Of a DNA stretch of 40,969 bases, positions 32,376 to 39,748 are shown in pieces; the first letter of the stretch is position 1, and the number at the start of each line of letters is the position of its first letter. Made by a program: the position numbers and the translations under genes. The stretch comes from Propionicimonas sp. (GTDB lineage Bacteria; Actinomycetota; Actinomycetes; Propionibacteriales; Propionibacteriaceae). The notes below the pieces were generated by a model. It was not told where the DNA came from and searched no databases. It worked only from the letters and a program-made list of their open reading frames with translations. The stretch spans positions 1-40,969 of the forward strand of contig NZ_JARKPQ010000055.1 of NCBI RefSeq assembly GCF_029975155.1, written 5' to 3'.

Positions 32376-33632
32376 ATGTCCGAGCCGTCCGTCCGCCCGG
32401 CCGCAGGCCGACTGCGGCTGGGGCTGATGGTCACGGTGGTGTTCATCACCTCCATCGCCCCGCTGGCCACGGACATGTACGTGCCCGCGTTCCCGCAGGT
32501 CGCCGCGGATCTCGCCACGGGCGCGTCCCAGGTGCAGCTCACCCTCACCACGTTCTTCGTCGGAATGGCGCTGGGCCAGTTGCTCGGCGGCCCGGTGTCC
32601 GACCAACGCGGACGCCGCAGCCCGCTCCTGGTGTCGCTGCTGATCCTGGTCGCCGCCTCCCTGGGCTGCGTGTTCGCCACCAACATCCAGCTCATGATGG
32701 CGACGCGCTTCGTGCAGGGCTTCAGCGGCGGTTGGGCGATGGTGATCGCCCGCAGCGTCGTGGTCGACCTGAGTTCGGGTGCCGAACTGGTCCGGGCGAT
32801 GAACCTGCTCGCCGGCATCGGCGGCGTCGCGCCGGTCGTCGGTCCGCTCCTCGGGGCGGCGATCCTGCAGCTGTCGCACTGGCGGACGACCTTCGCGATG
32901 GTCGCCGCACTGGGCGCAGCGATGGGCGTCGCCGCCTGGTTCGTGGTGCCGGAAACCCTTCCGGAGGACCGTCGTCATGGAGGTGGACTCCGGAAGATCA
33001 TGCGCTCGACCCGAACCGTCCTCGGGAACCGCCGCTACGTCGGCTACCTGCTCCTGGTCGGCCTCTCGATGGGCGTCATCTTCGCCTACGTCGCCACCTC
33101 CGCCTTCGTCCTGCAGTCCATGAACGGGCTGACGCCGATGGCGTACTCGCTGGTGTTCGCCGGCAACGCGGTCGGTCTTGCCCTGGGAACGCTGGCGTCC
33201 GCCCGGCTCGTCGGACGCCTCAGGACCCGCGCGGTGATCGCGATCGGCGTGAGTGCGACCGGTCTCGCCGGAGCGTTCATGCTGGTGGGTGCGGTGTGGT
33301 TCGGCATGCCGCTGGCCGTCGCCCTCATCGGCTTCTTCGTGTTGATGACCGCGCAGGGCCTGATCAGCGCGAACGCCGGCGCCCTCGCCTCCAACGAGGT
33401 CCTCGACCATCCCGGCACGGGCTCAGCGCTGCTGGGGTTCCTGCAGTGGTGCATGGCCGGCCTGATCGCACCGCTGGCCGGCATCGGCGGCGACCGGACG
33501 GCGGTCCCCATGGCAGCCATCGTCGTGATCCTCACTGTCGGATCCTTGCTGGCGCTGTTCGTCGTGGCCCGGCCGCGTTCGCGAGCCCTCTTGCCCGAGG
33601 CCGACCCGATCGACGGAAACTGGAGGACATGA
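32376..33632 (+). CDS. MFS exporter, Bcr/CflA family
   Basis: A 418-residue transporter with twelve hydrophobic segments. PLATDMYVPAFPQVA in helix 1 and the cytoplasmic loop GGPVSDQRGRRSPLL (motif A) identify the Bcr/CflA drug-proton antiporter family, which exports bicyclomycin, sulfonamides or chloramphenicol-like compounds. It starts 2 bases after the dehydrogenase stop and overlaps the SDR gene by 4 bases, so all three should be co-expressed. The exported compound is unknown. Confidence 0.92.
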   Translation: MSEPSVRPAAGRLRLGLMVTVVFITSIAPLATDMYVPAFPQVAADLATGASQVQLTLTTFFVGMALGQLLGGPVSDQRGRRSPLLVSLLILVAASLGCVFATNIQLMMATRFVQGFSGGWAMVIARSVVVDLSSGAELVRAMNLLAGIGGVAPVVGPLLGAAILQLSHWRTTFAMVAALGAAMGVAAWFVVPETLPEDRRHGGGLRKIMRSTRTVLGNRRYVGYLLLVGLSMGVIFAYVATSAFVLQSMNGLTPMAYSLVFAGNAVGLALGTLASARLVGRLRTRAVIAIGVSATGLAGAFMLVGAVWFGMPLAVALIGFFVLMTAQGLISANAGALASNEVLDHPGTGSALLGFLQWCMAGLIAPLAGIGGDRTAVPMAAIVVILTVGSLLALFVVARPRSRALLPEADPIDGNWRT

Positions 33633-34345
33633 CGAAGATCTTCATCACCGGTTCGGCCCAGGGCCTCGGGCGCGGGGCCGCAGAGGAACTACTGGCCGCG
33701 GGCCACGAGGTGATCGTCCACGCACGCACTCCCGGGCGGCTCGCCGCGGTGGCCGACCTGGCCTCCCGGGGCGCGCAGGTCGTCGTCGGCGACCTGGCCG
33801 ACGCCCGGCAGACCAGGGAACTGGCGGAGCAGGTCAACCGGCTGGGGGCGGTCGATGCGGTCATCCACAACGCCGGTGTCCTCTCGGGCCCGTCGCTGGT
33901 GGCCGTGAACGTCCTCGCGCCGTACCTGCTCACCGCACTGGTGGCGCGGCCGGCACGGCTGGTCTACCTGAGCAGCGGCATGCACCGGGGCGGCCGGCCG
34001 CGACCGGACCTGCTGGAGGGCGCCGCCAGCTACTCGGACACCAAGCTGTTCGTCACGACCCTGGCCGCCGCCGTGGCCAGGCTGTGGCCGGACGTGCTCA
34101 GCAACGCCGTCGATCCGGGCTGGGTACCCACGCGGATGGGCGGGGCGGGCGCACCGGACGACCTGCGCCTCGGTCACCTCACCCAGACCTGGCTCGCCAC
34201 GAGCGACGACCCGGACGCGCTCACCTCCGGCGACTACTGGCACCATCGGCGGCGCGCGACCCCGCACCCCTCGGCCGTCGACCGGGCGTTCCAGGACCAG
34301 CTGCTCGACCGACTCGCCCGACTCACCGGCACGCCCCTCGGCTGA
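33629..34345 (+). CDS. Short-chain dehydrogenase/reductase
   Basis: A 238-residue SDR. The cofactor motif TGSAQGLGRG (residues 7-16), HNAG, the serine in VYLSSGM and the catalytic YSDTK pair (tyrosine and lysine four apart) are all present. Its ATGA overlaps the MFS stop, and GGAGG lies just upstream. Members of this subgroup with a DPGWVPTRMGG motif are often annotated as NAD(P)-dependent oxidoreductases of unknown substrate. It ends 25 bases from the convergent Gfo gene. Confidence 0.92.
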   Translation: MTKIFITGSAQGLGRGAAEELLAAGHEVIVHARTPGRLAAVADLASRGAQVVVGDLADARQTRELAEQVNRLGAVDAVIHNAGVLSGPSLVAVNVLAPYLLTALVARPARLVYLSSGMHRGGRPRPDLLEGAASYSDTKLFVTTLAAAVARLWPDVLSNAVDPGWVPTRMGGAGAPDDLRLGHLTQTWLATSDDPDALTSGDYWHHRRRATPHPSAVDRAFQDQLLDRLARLTGTPLG

Positions 34346-34370
34346 CCGCGGCCGCGGGCGTCCCGGCGCG

Positions 34371-35543
34371 TCAGAGGGTGGCGGCGTGCGGGTCCCAGGC
34401 GTCGGGCAGCAGCGGCACGGGGTCGATCGCGCTGGCCACCTCGACGGTGCGGTGGGTGACGATCGACTCCTCCATCGCCACCATCACGTCGAGGATGTGG
34501 TACCCCAGCTCGCCGGACGCGACCGGCGCGCCCCCGCCCCGGATGCAGCGAGCCAGGTCGAGAGCGCCGGCACCGCGGCCGTAGGTCTCCTCCGCCACCG
34601 GCACGTCCACCCACGCCGGCTCGTCCCGCAGGGTGGCCATGGTCGCCGGGCGCGTGATCCGGACCGAGCCGCCGAAGGTGTTCGGGTCGGGGACGACCAG
34701 CGTCCCCTCGGTGCCGGTCACCTCGAAGAAGCCCGTCCGGGCCAGCGGGGAGTCGAAGCTGAACACGCTCTGGGCGACGCCGCCGCCCGCGAAGCTCGCG
34801 ATGGCGGCGACGTGGCTGGGCGCGACGACCGGGAACTCGGTGCCCGCGCGGTCGCCGACCAGGATCGTCCGGGTGGCCCGGCTCTTCGAGCCCACCGCTG
34901 CGACCGTGGCGAACGGGCCGAAGATGTGGGCCAGTGCGGTGAGGTAGTACGGGCCGATGTCGAACAGCGGTCCCGCACCGGCGGCGAACAGGAACTCGGG
35001 ATTGGGGTGGAACAGGTCGGGCCCGGGATACTGGATGACCGTCTGCGCGGACAGCGGGACGCCGATGTCGCCGCGCTCGATCGCCCGGCGGGCGGTCTGC
35101 AGGCCCGGGCCGAGGACGGTGTCCGGTGCCACTCCGACCAGCAGCCCGGCCGCGGCCGCGTCCGCCAGCAGGCCGCGGGCGCTGTCGCGGTCGATGCCGA
35201 TCGGCTTCTCCGACCACACGTGCTTGCCCGCGGCGATCGCCGCGGCCGACACCTCCGCGTGCACGGCCGGGATCGTCAGGTTGACCACGAGTTCGACGTC
35301 CGGGTGAGCGAGGACGTCCGCAGCGGTCCCGGAGCCGGGCACGCCGAACTCCGCGGCCCTGGTCGCGGCGCGCTGCGGCTCGAGGTCGCCGACGATCAGG
35401 ACCTTGAGGTCGGGGAACGTCGTGAGGTTCTTCAGGTAGGCCTCGCTGATCATCCCGGCGCCGATCAGGCCGACGCCCACGGGCCCGGTACGCCGTGGCG
35501 CTCCGGCGGGAACGGTCGGACGGGACGTCTCGGTGCTGCTCAT
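34371..35543 (-). CDS. Gfo/Idh/MocA-family oxidoreductase
   Basis: A 390-residue dehydrogenase with the Rossmann motif GLIGAGMISEAYLKNL, SEKPIG with the catalytic lysine near residue 113, and AGPLFDIGPYYLTAL in the substrate domain, where the usual histidine of the D-x-x-x-H pair is tyrosine. The ATG at 35543 overlaps the UPF0303 stop by 1 base (TGATG), with a GTG one codon earlier also possible; GAGGAAGG lies upstream. With the neighbouring ROK regulator this suggests a sugar pathway. Substrate unknown. Confidence 0.88.
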   Translation of the reverse strand: MSSTETSRPTVPAGAPRRTGPVGVGLIGAGMISEAYLKNLTTFPDLKVLIVGDLEPQRAATRAAEFGVPGSGTAADVLAHPDVELVVNLTIPAVHAEVSAAAIAAGKHVWSEKPIGIDRDSARGLLADAAAAGLLVGVAPDTVLGPGLQTARRAIERGDIGVPLSAQTVIQYPGPDLFHPNPEFLFAAGAGPLFDIGPYYLTALAHIFGPFATVAAVGSKSRATRTILVGDRAGTEFPVVAPSHVAAIASFAGGGVAQSVFSFDSPLARTGFFEVTGTEGTLVVPDPNTFGGSVRITRPATMATLRDEPAWVDVPVAEETYGRGAGALDLARCIRGGGAPVASGELGYHILDVMVAMEESIVTHRTVEVASAIDPVPLLPDAWDPHAATL

Positions 35544-36004
35544 CACAGGCCTTCCTCTGCGGCAAGGGTGCGGAGGGCCGCGGTCGCGAGGTCGTGGTCC
35601 TCGTGGGACTCCAGCCCCGACACCGCCACGACGCCCACCATCGTCCCATGCACCCGGATCGGCACCGCACCGCCGGCGGGGAAGTAGCGCTCGGGCGGAA
35701 GGGCGAAGGCCGCGAGGAAGGCCATCGGGTCGCCGTCCCCGACGTGGCGCCGCCAGACCTCCAGCGACGGTTCCCCGAAGTGCTGAACGATCCGGGTCTT
35801 GCGCTCCGCCCAGCGGTCGTTGTCCGCGCTGCTGCCCGGGAGGCCGGCGTGGAAGACGCGCTGTTCACCGAGGTGGACGCACACCACGACCGGGAGCGCG
35901 TTCCGCCAGCACGCCTTCAGCAGGGCGTTGCCGAGGCGCCACGCCTCCTCATGCCCGAAGCGATCCAGGTCGGGGATCTCTTCAGTGATCAGTTCGACCG
36001 GCAT
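35543..36004 (-). CDS. UPF0303 / heme-degrading-domain (HbpS-GlcG-like) protein
   Basis: A 153-residue protein of the UPF0303 family, which has the fold of HbpS and GlcG. Conserved parts are GHEEAWRLGNALLKAC, VVVCVHLGEQRVFHAGLPGSSADNDRWAERKTRIV and the C-terminal PIRVHGTMVGVVAVSGL. Biochemical role uncertain; in many genomes it sits beside sugar oxidoreductases. GGAGG precedes the ATG by about 10 bases. It is the first gene of the unit with the Gfo gene and is divergent from the ROK regulator. Confidence 0.85.
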   Translation of the reverse strand: MPVELITEEIPDLDRFGHEEAWRLGNALLKACWRNALPVVVCVHLGEQRVFHAGLPGSSADNDRWAERKTRIVQHFGEPSLEVWRRHVGDGDPMAFLAAFALPPERYFPAGGAVPIRVHGTMVGVVAVSGLESHEDHDLATAALRTLAAEEGL

Positions 36005-36044
36005 CCGGCATCATCCTCCGCGTCGAGGTGGGATCGGTAGGACA

Positions 36045-36073
36045 ACCGTATGGCATCTTCTAACTCTCGACAA
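36045..36073 (-). promoter_or_regulatory. Promoter for the UPF0303-Gfo unit
   Basis: Minus-strand TTGTCG (36073-36068), exactly 17 bases, then TACGGT (36050-36045), fitting TAnnnT. It lies in the AT-rich divergent gap (36005-36143). Confidence 0.6.
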
Positions 36074-36091
36074 GCAAAAGTTGCCCCTATT

Positions 36092-36137
36092 CTGTTATTA
36101 CCTGCCCTGTTGTTCTCCGAAGCTGCTGTGCCAGACT
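36092..36137 (+). promoter_or_regulatory. ROK gene promoter, possibly leaderless, with direct repeats
   Basis: TTGTTC (36110-36115), 16 bases, then CAGACT (36132-36137), a weak -10 that ends 6 bases before the ATG at 36144; there is no ribosome site. The direct repeats CTGTTATT (36092-36099) and CTGTTGTT (36107-36114), 15 bases apart, are candidate regulator sites. Confidence 0.4.
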
Positions 36138-36143
36138 CTTCGC

Positions 36144-37367
36144 ATGCGAGAACCGCTGGACGCGCCGGGCACGTCTCCGGGGGCGCCCGGCGAGGCGGCG
36201 CCAGCGCTCACCCGCGCGAGCGATCTGTTCCAGGTGCTGCGCGACGGCCGGCCGCGGACGCGCGCGGAGTTGGCTCTGACGACGGGGTTGTCCCGGTCGG
36301 CCGTCGCGGCGAAGGTCGATCAGTTGCTGGAGTGCGGGCTCGTCGCCCCGGTCGGGGAGGCCGCGTCCAGCGGTGGCCGGCCGCCGGCGCGCTTCGCCTT
36401 CGCCGCGGCGGCCCGCTCGGTGCTCGCCGTCGACATCGGCGCGCGCCACGTCCGGATCGCGCTCACGGATCTCAGTGGCCACGTCGCCGCCGAGGAACGG
36501 ATCCCGCTCGCGGTGGCCGAGGGACCCGAGGTGGTGCTCGGTGCGGTGCTGGAGACCGCGACCCGCCTGTTGTCGACGGCTCCCGGCGGTACCCGGCTCG
36601 CCGGAGTGGGCATCGGCCTGCCCGGCCCGGTCGAGCACTCGACCGGACGACCCGTGCGGCCGCCGATCATGCCGGGATGGGACGGTTTCGACGTGGTCGG
36701 GTTCGTCCAGCGCTCGCTGGAGGTGCCCGTGCTCGTCGACAACGACGTGAACATCATGGCGCTGGGTGAGCGCGCGGCCTTCTGGCCCGACATCGACGAC
36801 CTGCTGTTCATCAAGGTGGCGACCGGGATCGGCGCCGGCATCATCAGCTACGGCCAGCTCCAGCGCGGCGCGGACGGCACGGCGGGTGACCTCGGCCACG
36901 TCCGGGTGCCCCGCGGGGAGGACGTCGGCTGCACCTGCGGCAACACCGGCTGCCTCGAGGCGCTCGCCTCCGGCACGGCGCTCGCCCGCGTCCTCGCCGC
37001 ACAGGGCCAGCCGACGGCGACGGGTGCCGATGTGATCTCGCTCGCGGCGAACCGGGTGCTCCCGGCGATCCAGGCCCTGCGCCAGGCCGGCCGTGACATC
37101 GGCGAGGTGCTCGCCACCTGCGTGAACCTGCTCAACCCGCGCGTCATCGTCATCGGCGGGTCGATGGCGGCGGCCGGCGAGCACATCATGGCCGGCGTGC
37201 ACGAGGTGGTGTACCGCCGCTCGCCGCCACTGGCCACGGCGAACCTGCGGATCGTGCTCTCCCAGGCGCGCGACCGCGCCGCCATCTTCGGCGCCAGCCA
37301 CCTCGTCTCGGAGTACGTCCTCTCCCCCGCCGGCGTCGAGGCCGTGCTCAGCGCGTCGTCGGCCTGA
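36144..37367 (+). CDS. ROK-family transcriptional regulator
   Basis: A 407-residue repressor. Residues about 20-75 form a winged helix-turn-helix (TRAELALTTGLSRSAVAAKVDQLLECGLV). The ROK sugar-kinase-like domain follows, with VLAVDIGARHVRIALTD, VDNDVNIMALGE, GIGAGIISYGQLQRGADGTAGDLGHVRV and the zinc motif CTCGNTGCLEALASG. The effector is probably a sugar or sugar phosphate. It is divergent from the UPF0303-Gfo unit, its likely target. Its 3' end overlaps the convergent glycosyltransferase gene by 20 bases. The long in-frame extension upstream overlaps the UPF0303 gene and is not used. Confidence 0.93.
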   Translation: MREPLDAPGTSPGAPGEAAPALTRASDLFQVLRDGRPRTRAELALTTGLSRSAVAAKVDQLLECGLVAPVGEAASSGGRPPARFAFAAAARSVLAVDIGARHVRIALTDLSGHVAAEERIPLAVAEGPEVVLGAVLETATRLLSTAPGGTRLAGVGIGLPGPVEHSTGRPVRPPIMPGWDGFDVVGFVQRSLEVPVLVDNDVNIMALGERAAFWPDIDDLLFIKVATGIGAGIISYGQLQRGADGTAGDLGHVRVPRGEDVGCTCGNTGCLEALASGTALARVLAAQGQPTATGADVISLAANRVLPAIQALRQAGRDIGEVLATCVNLLNPRVIVIGGSMAAAGEHIMAGVHEVVYRRSPPLATANLRIVLSQARDRAAIFGASHLVSEYVLSPAGVEAVLSASSA

Positions 37368-38586
37368 ACGCGATCGCCGTCCCCGCCGAGGTGGCCGCGA
37401 GGATCGGATAGAGGTTGCCGAGAACGACCGCGCCGAGGAGGCGCAGCGGTCGGGGCACGCCCGGCCAGAAGCCGGCGGGATAGACCGTCCAGACCAGGCC
37501 CGACCACACTCCCCCGACCGGCCAGGCGAACAGGACCAGACCCGTCCCGGCCAGGACGGCGGCGGCGCGTCGCGGTGAGCCGCGGCGGCCGGCGAGCCAG
37601 GCCACGGCCGGCGCGAGGGCGATCCAGTGCGGCGTCCAGGACAGCGGCGAGATCAGCAGGGTGACCAGGGCGAGCGCACCGTAGGTGGCCAGCGGGCCGG
37701 GGTCGCGGCGGACGATCAGGAGCAGTCCGCCGACGCCGACCAGCCCGGCGAGGGCCAGCCAGAGCGACGTGGTGAGGCTCGCCGGCCAGCCCAGCGCGGT
37801 CCCCAGGCGGAGCAGGACGCCGCGCAGCGACTGGTTGCCGAGGTGGCCGGCGCCGATGCGGTCCCCGGCGAGCGCACCCAGCCAGAAGCTCGCGCTCGCG
37901 GACGGGTGGGCGACCGCCCCGGCCAGCACCGTGGCGGCGAACGCCCCGGCCGCCGCACCCGCGGCCCGACGGTCGCCGCGGAGCAGGTAGTACACCGCGA
38001 CCAGGGCGGGCGTGAGCTTGATGCCGGCGGCGAGACCGACGAGCACCCCTTTGGCAGGGTGGTCGCGCGGCAGCAGCACGTCGGTGAGCACGGCGAGGGC
38101 GAGCAGCACGTTCACCTGGCCCATGACGAGGTTCTGCTGCATCGGTTCGCTGACCAGGATGATCCCCACCGAGGCCACGGCCAGCGGGTGCCGCCACGCG
38201 CGAGGGAGCGGAGTGTGCCGCCAGGCCAGCCGACAGCTCATGGCCAGCGCGCCGCTGCTCAGGAGGGTCATCGCCGCCTTGGCCGCGTCGAGCGGGAGGA
38301 CCGCCAGCGGGGCGAGCACGAGCAGCGCGAACGGCGGATACAGGAACGGCAGGTGGTAGGCGGTGAAGCCGGCGGCGTAGACCGGCCGACCCGCGGCGCC
38401 GGCCATGACCGCCTCGCGGTAGACCTGCAGGTCGGCCATCGTCCAGCGCATCGCCGGGTCCTGGACGGTGACGACGACGTGCCAGGCGACCGCGGCGACG
38501 AGGGCCACGTACGCGAGCGCCACGGCGAGGCGGACCCGGGTGCCACCGGCGCGCGCCGACACCTGCGGGAGCGGGGAGACGACCAC
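37348..38586 (-). CDS. GT87-type polyprenol-phosphate mannosyltransferase (DUF2029)
   Basis: A 412-residue membrane protein with about ten helices. WTMADLQVYREAVMAGAAGRPVY near the N terminus contains the catalytic-type aspartate of the GT-C fold, and SEPMQQNLVMGQVNVLLALAV, AAGIKLTPALVAVYYLLRG and SPLSWTPHWI are typical of DUF2029 alpha-1,2-mannosyltransferases. They extend lipid-linked glycans at the outer face of the membrane. The start is set at the GTG at 38586 (VVVSPLPQ); the longer frame upstream is low-complexity Arg/Pro sequence overlapping the next gene. The 20-base tail-to-tail overlap with the ROK gene is tight. Confidence 0.87.
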   Translation of the reverse strand: MVVSPLPQVSARAGGTRVRLAVALAYVALVAAVAWHVVVTVQDPAMRWTMADLQVYREAVMAGAAGRPVYAAGFTAYHLPFLYPPFALLVLAPLAVLPLDAAKAAMTLLSSGALAMSCRLAWRHTPLPRAWRHPLAVASVGIILVSEPMQQNLVMGQVNVLLALAVLTDVLLPRDHPAKGVLVGLAAGIKLTPALVAVYYLLRGDRRAAGAAAGAFAATVLAGAVAHPSASASFWLGALAGDRIGAGHLGNQSLRGVLLRLGTALGWPASLTTSLWLALAGLVGVGGLLLIVRRDPGPLATYGALALVTLLISPLSWTPHWIALAPAVAWLAGRRGSPRRAAAVLAGTGLVLFAWPVGGVWSGLVWTVYPAGFWPGVPRPLRLLGAVVLGNLYPILAATSAGTAIAFRPTTR

Positions 38587-38651
38587 CCTTCGACTCTCGC
38601 GGGGGCCGCCGTCGCGGCGCGTCCGGGTGGTCCCCCGGATCGGGAGTGGGG

Positions 38652-39104
38652 TTAACCCCCGGCCGGACGCAGGTCCTGGACGTCGACGTCGTCGTCCCAG
38701 ACCTGGCCTCGGGAGTCGGGACCGAACTCGATCCGGACGGGCCGCCCGGCATCGACAACCACCAGCAGGTCCGCCCGGCAGGACGGGGCGACCGACCAGG
38801 GCCACGACGGCTCCGGGCAGGCGGCGACCAGTTCGCTGAACCGGGTGGTGGGTGCGGGCGGCACGACCACGCCGGTGGTGGCGAACTCGTAGCGCGGCGA
38901 GCCGCCGGCACCGGCCGTGGTGGCCACCCGCAGCCGGACCCCGGTGCCGATGCTCACCTTGAGCGCCGGACCGTCCGGGAGTTCACCCGTGTGGACGGCG
39001 GCGACCGCGACCGGCAGCAGGCGGAGCCCCAGCAGTCCGCCGGCGAACAGCACGGCGAGCACGCTCGCCGCTGCCGCGGCCCGGACGGCGACCCGGCCGA
39101 TCAC
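38652..39104 (-). CDS. Membrane-anchored protein of unknown function
   Basis: A 150-residue protein. It starts at GTG (39104), whose GTGA overlaps the response regulator stop by 4 bases, so it is translated with the two-component pair. A single hydrophobic anchor (residues about 7-33, AAAAASVLAVLFAGGLLGLRLLPV) is followed by an extracytoplasmic domain. Two cysteines (AACPEP and APSCRAD) may form a disulfide. I recognise no family. Its place after a response regulator and kinase suggests an accessory or sensory role, which is inference. Confidence 0.7.
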   Translation of the reverse strand: MIGRVAVRAAAAASVLAVLFAGGLLGLRLLPVAVAAVHTGELPDGPALKVSIGTGVRLRVATTAGAGGSPRYEFATTGVVVPPAPTTRFSELVAACPEPSWPWSVAPSCRADLLVVVDAGRPVRIEFGPDSRGQVWDDDVDVQDLRPAGG

Positions 39105-39748
39105 GGCCGCTCCCCCAGGTAGGTCAGGACGGCCTGCACGCGCCGGTGGCCGTCGGCGGGGTCGAGGTCGAGCTTGGTGAAGATGCTGGTCACGTGCTTC
39201 TCGACCGCTCCGGTGGTAATGCCGAGGGCTGTGGCGATGCCGAGATTGCTGCGGCCCTGGGCCATCTGGTCGAGCACGTCCCGTTCGCGCGGAGACAGCC
39301 GTTCGATCGGCGAGCGGTGCCGCGTGCGCACCAGGAGCTGCGCCACCACATCGGGGTCGAGCGCTGTGCCGCCGGCGGCCACGCGGCGGAGTGCGTCGAG
39401 GAAGTCGGCGGCGTCCGTCACCGTGTCCTTGAGCAGGTAGCCGAGCCCCCGGGCGCCGCCGGTGAACAGTTCGGCGGCGTAGCGCTCCTCGACGTACTGG
39501 CTGAGCAGCAGGACGCCGACGTCCGGCCATCGCTTCCGGATCACGAGGGCTGCCCGGACGCCCTCGTCGGTGAAGCCAGGCGGCATCCGGACGTCGACCA
39601 CGCAGGCGTCCGCGTCGTGGGTGGCCAGCGCATCCAGCAGGCTCTCACCGTCGCCGACGGCGGCGACGACGTCCACGCCGTGCTCGCTGAGCAGGCCGGT
39701 CAGGGCCTGCCGGAGCAGGCCGGAGTCCTCCGCGATCACGACGCGCAC
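39101..39748 (-). CDS. LuxR/NarL-type response regulator
   Basis: A 215-residue regulator: receiver with E7-D8, phospho-acceptor D52 (ACVVDVRMPPG) and K107 (GYLLKD), and a C-terminal LuxR helix-turn-helix (LSPRERDVLDQMAQGRSNLGIATALGITTGAVEKHVTSIFTKL). The start is GTG at 39748 with GGAGG 5-6 bases upstream, overlapping the kinase gene by 13 bases. It forms a pair with the kinase at 39736. The target is unknown; the co-transcribed anchor protein may belong to the same function. Confidence 0.92.
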   Translation of the reverse strand: MRVVIAEDSGLLRQALTGLLSEHGVDVVAAVGDGESLLDALATHDADACVVDVRMPPGFTDEGVRAALVIRKRWPDVGVLLLSQYVEERYAAELFTGGARGLGYLLKDTVTDAADFLDALRRVAAGGTALDPDVVAQLLVRTRHRSPIERLSPRERDVLDQMAQGRSNLGIATALGITTGAVEKHVTSIFTKLDLDPADGHRRVQAVLTYLGERP

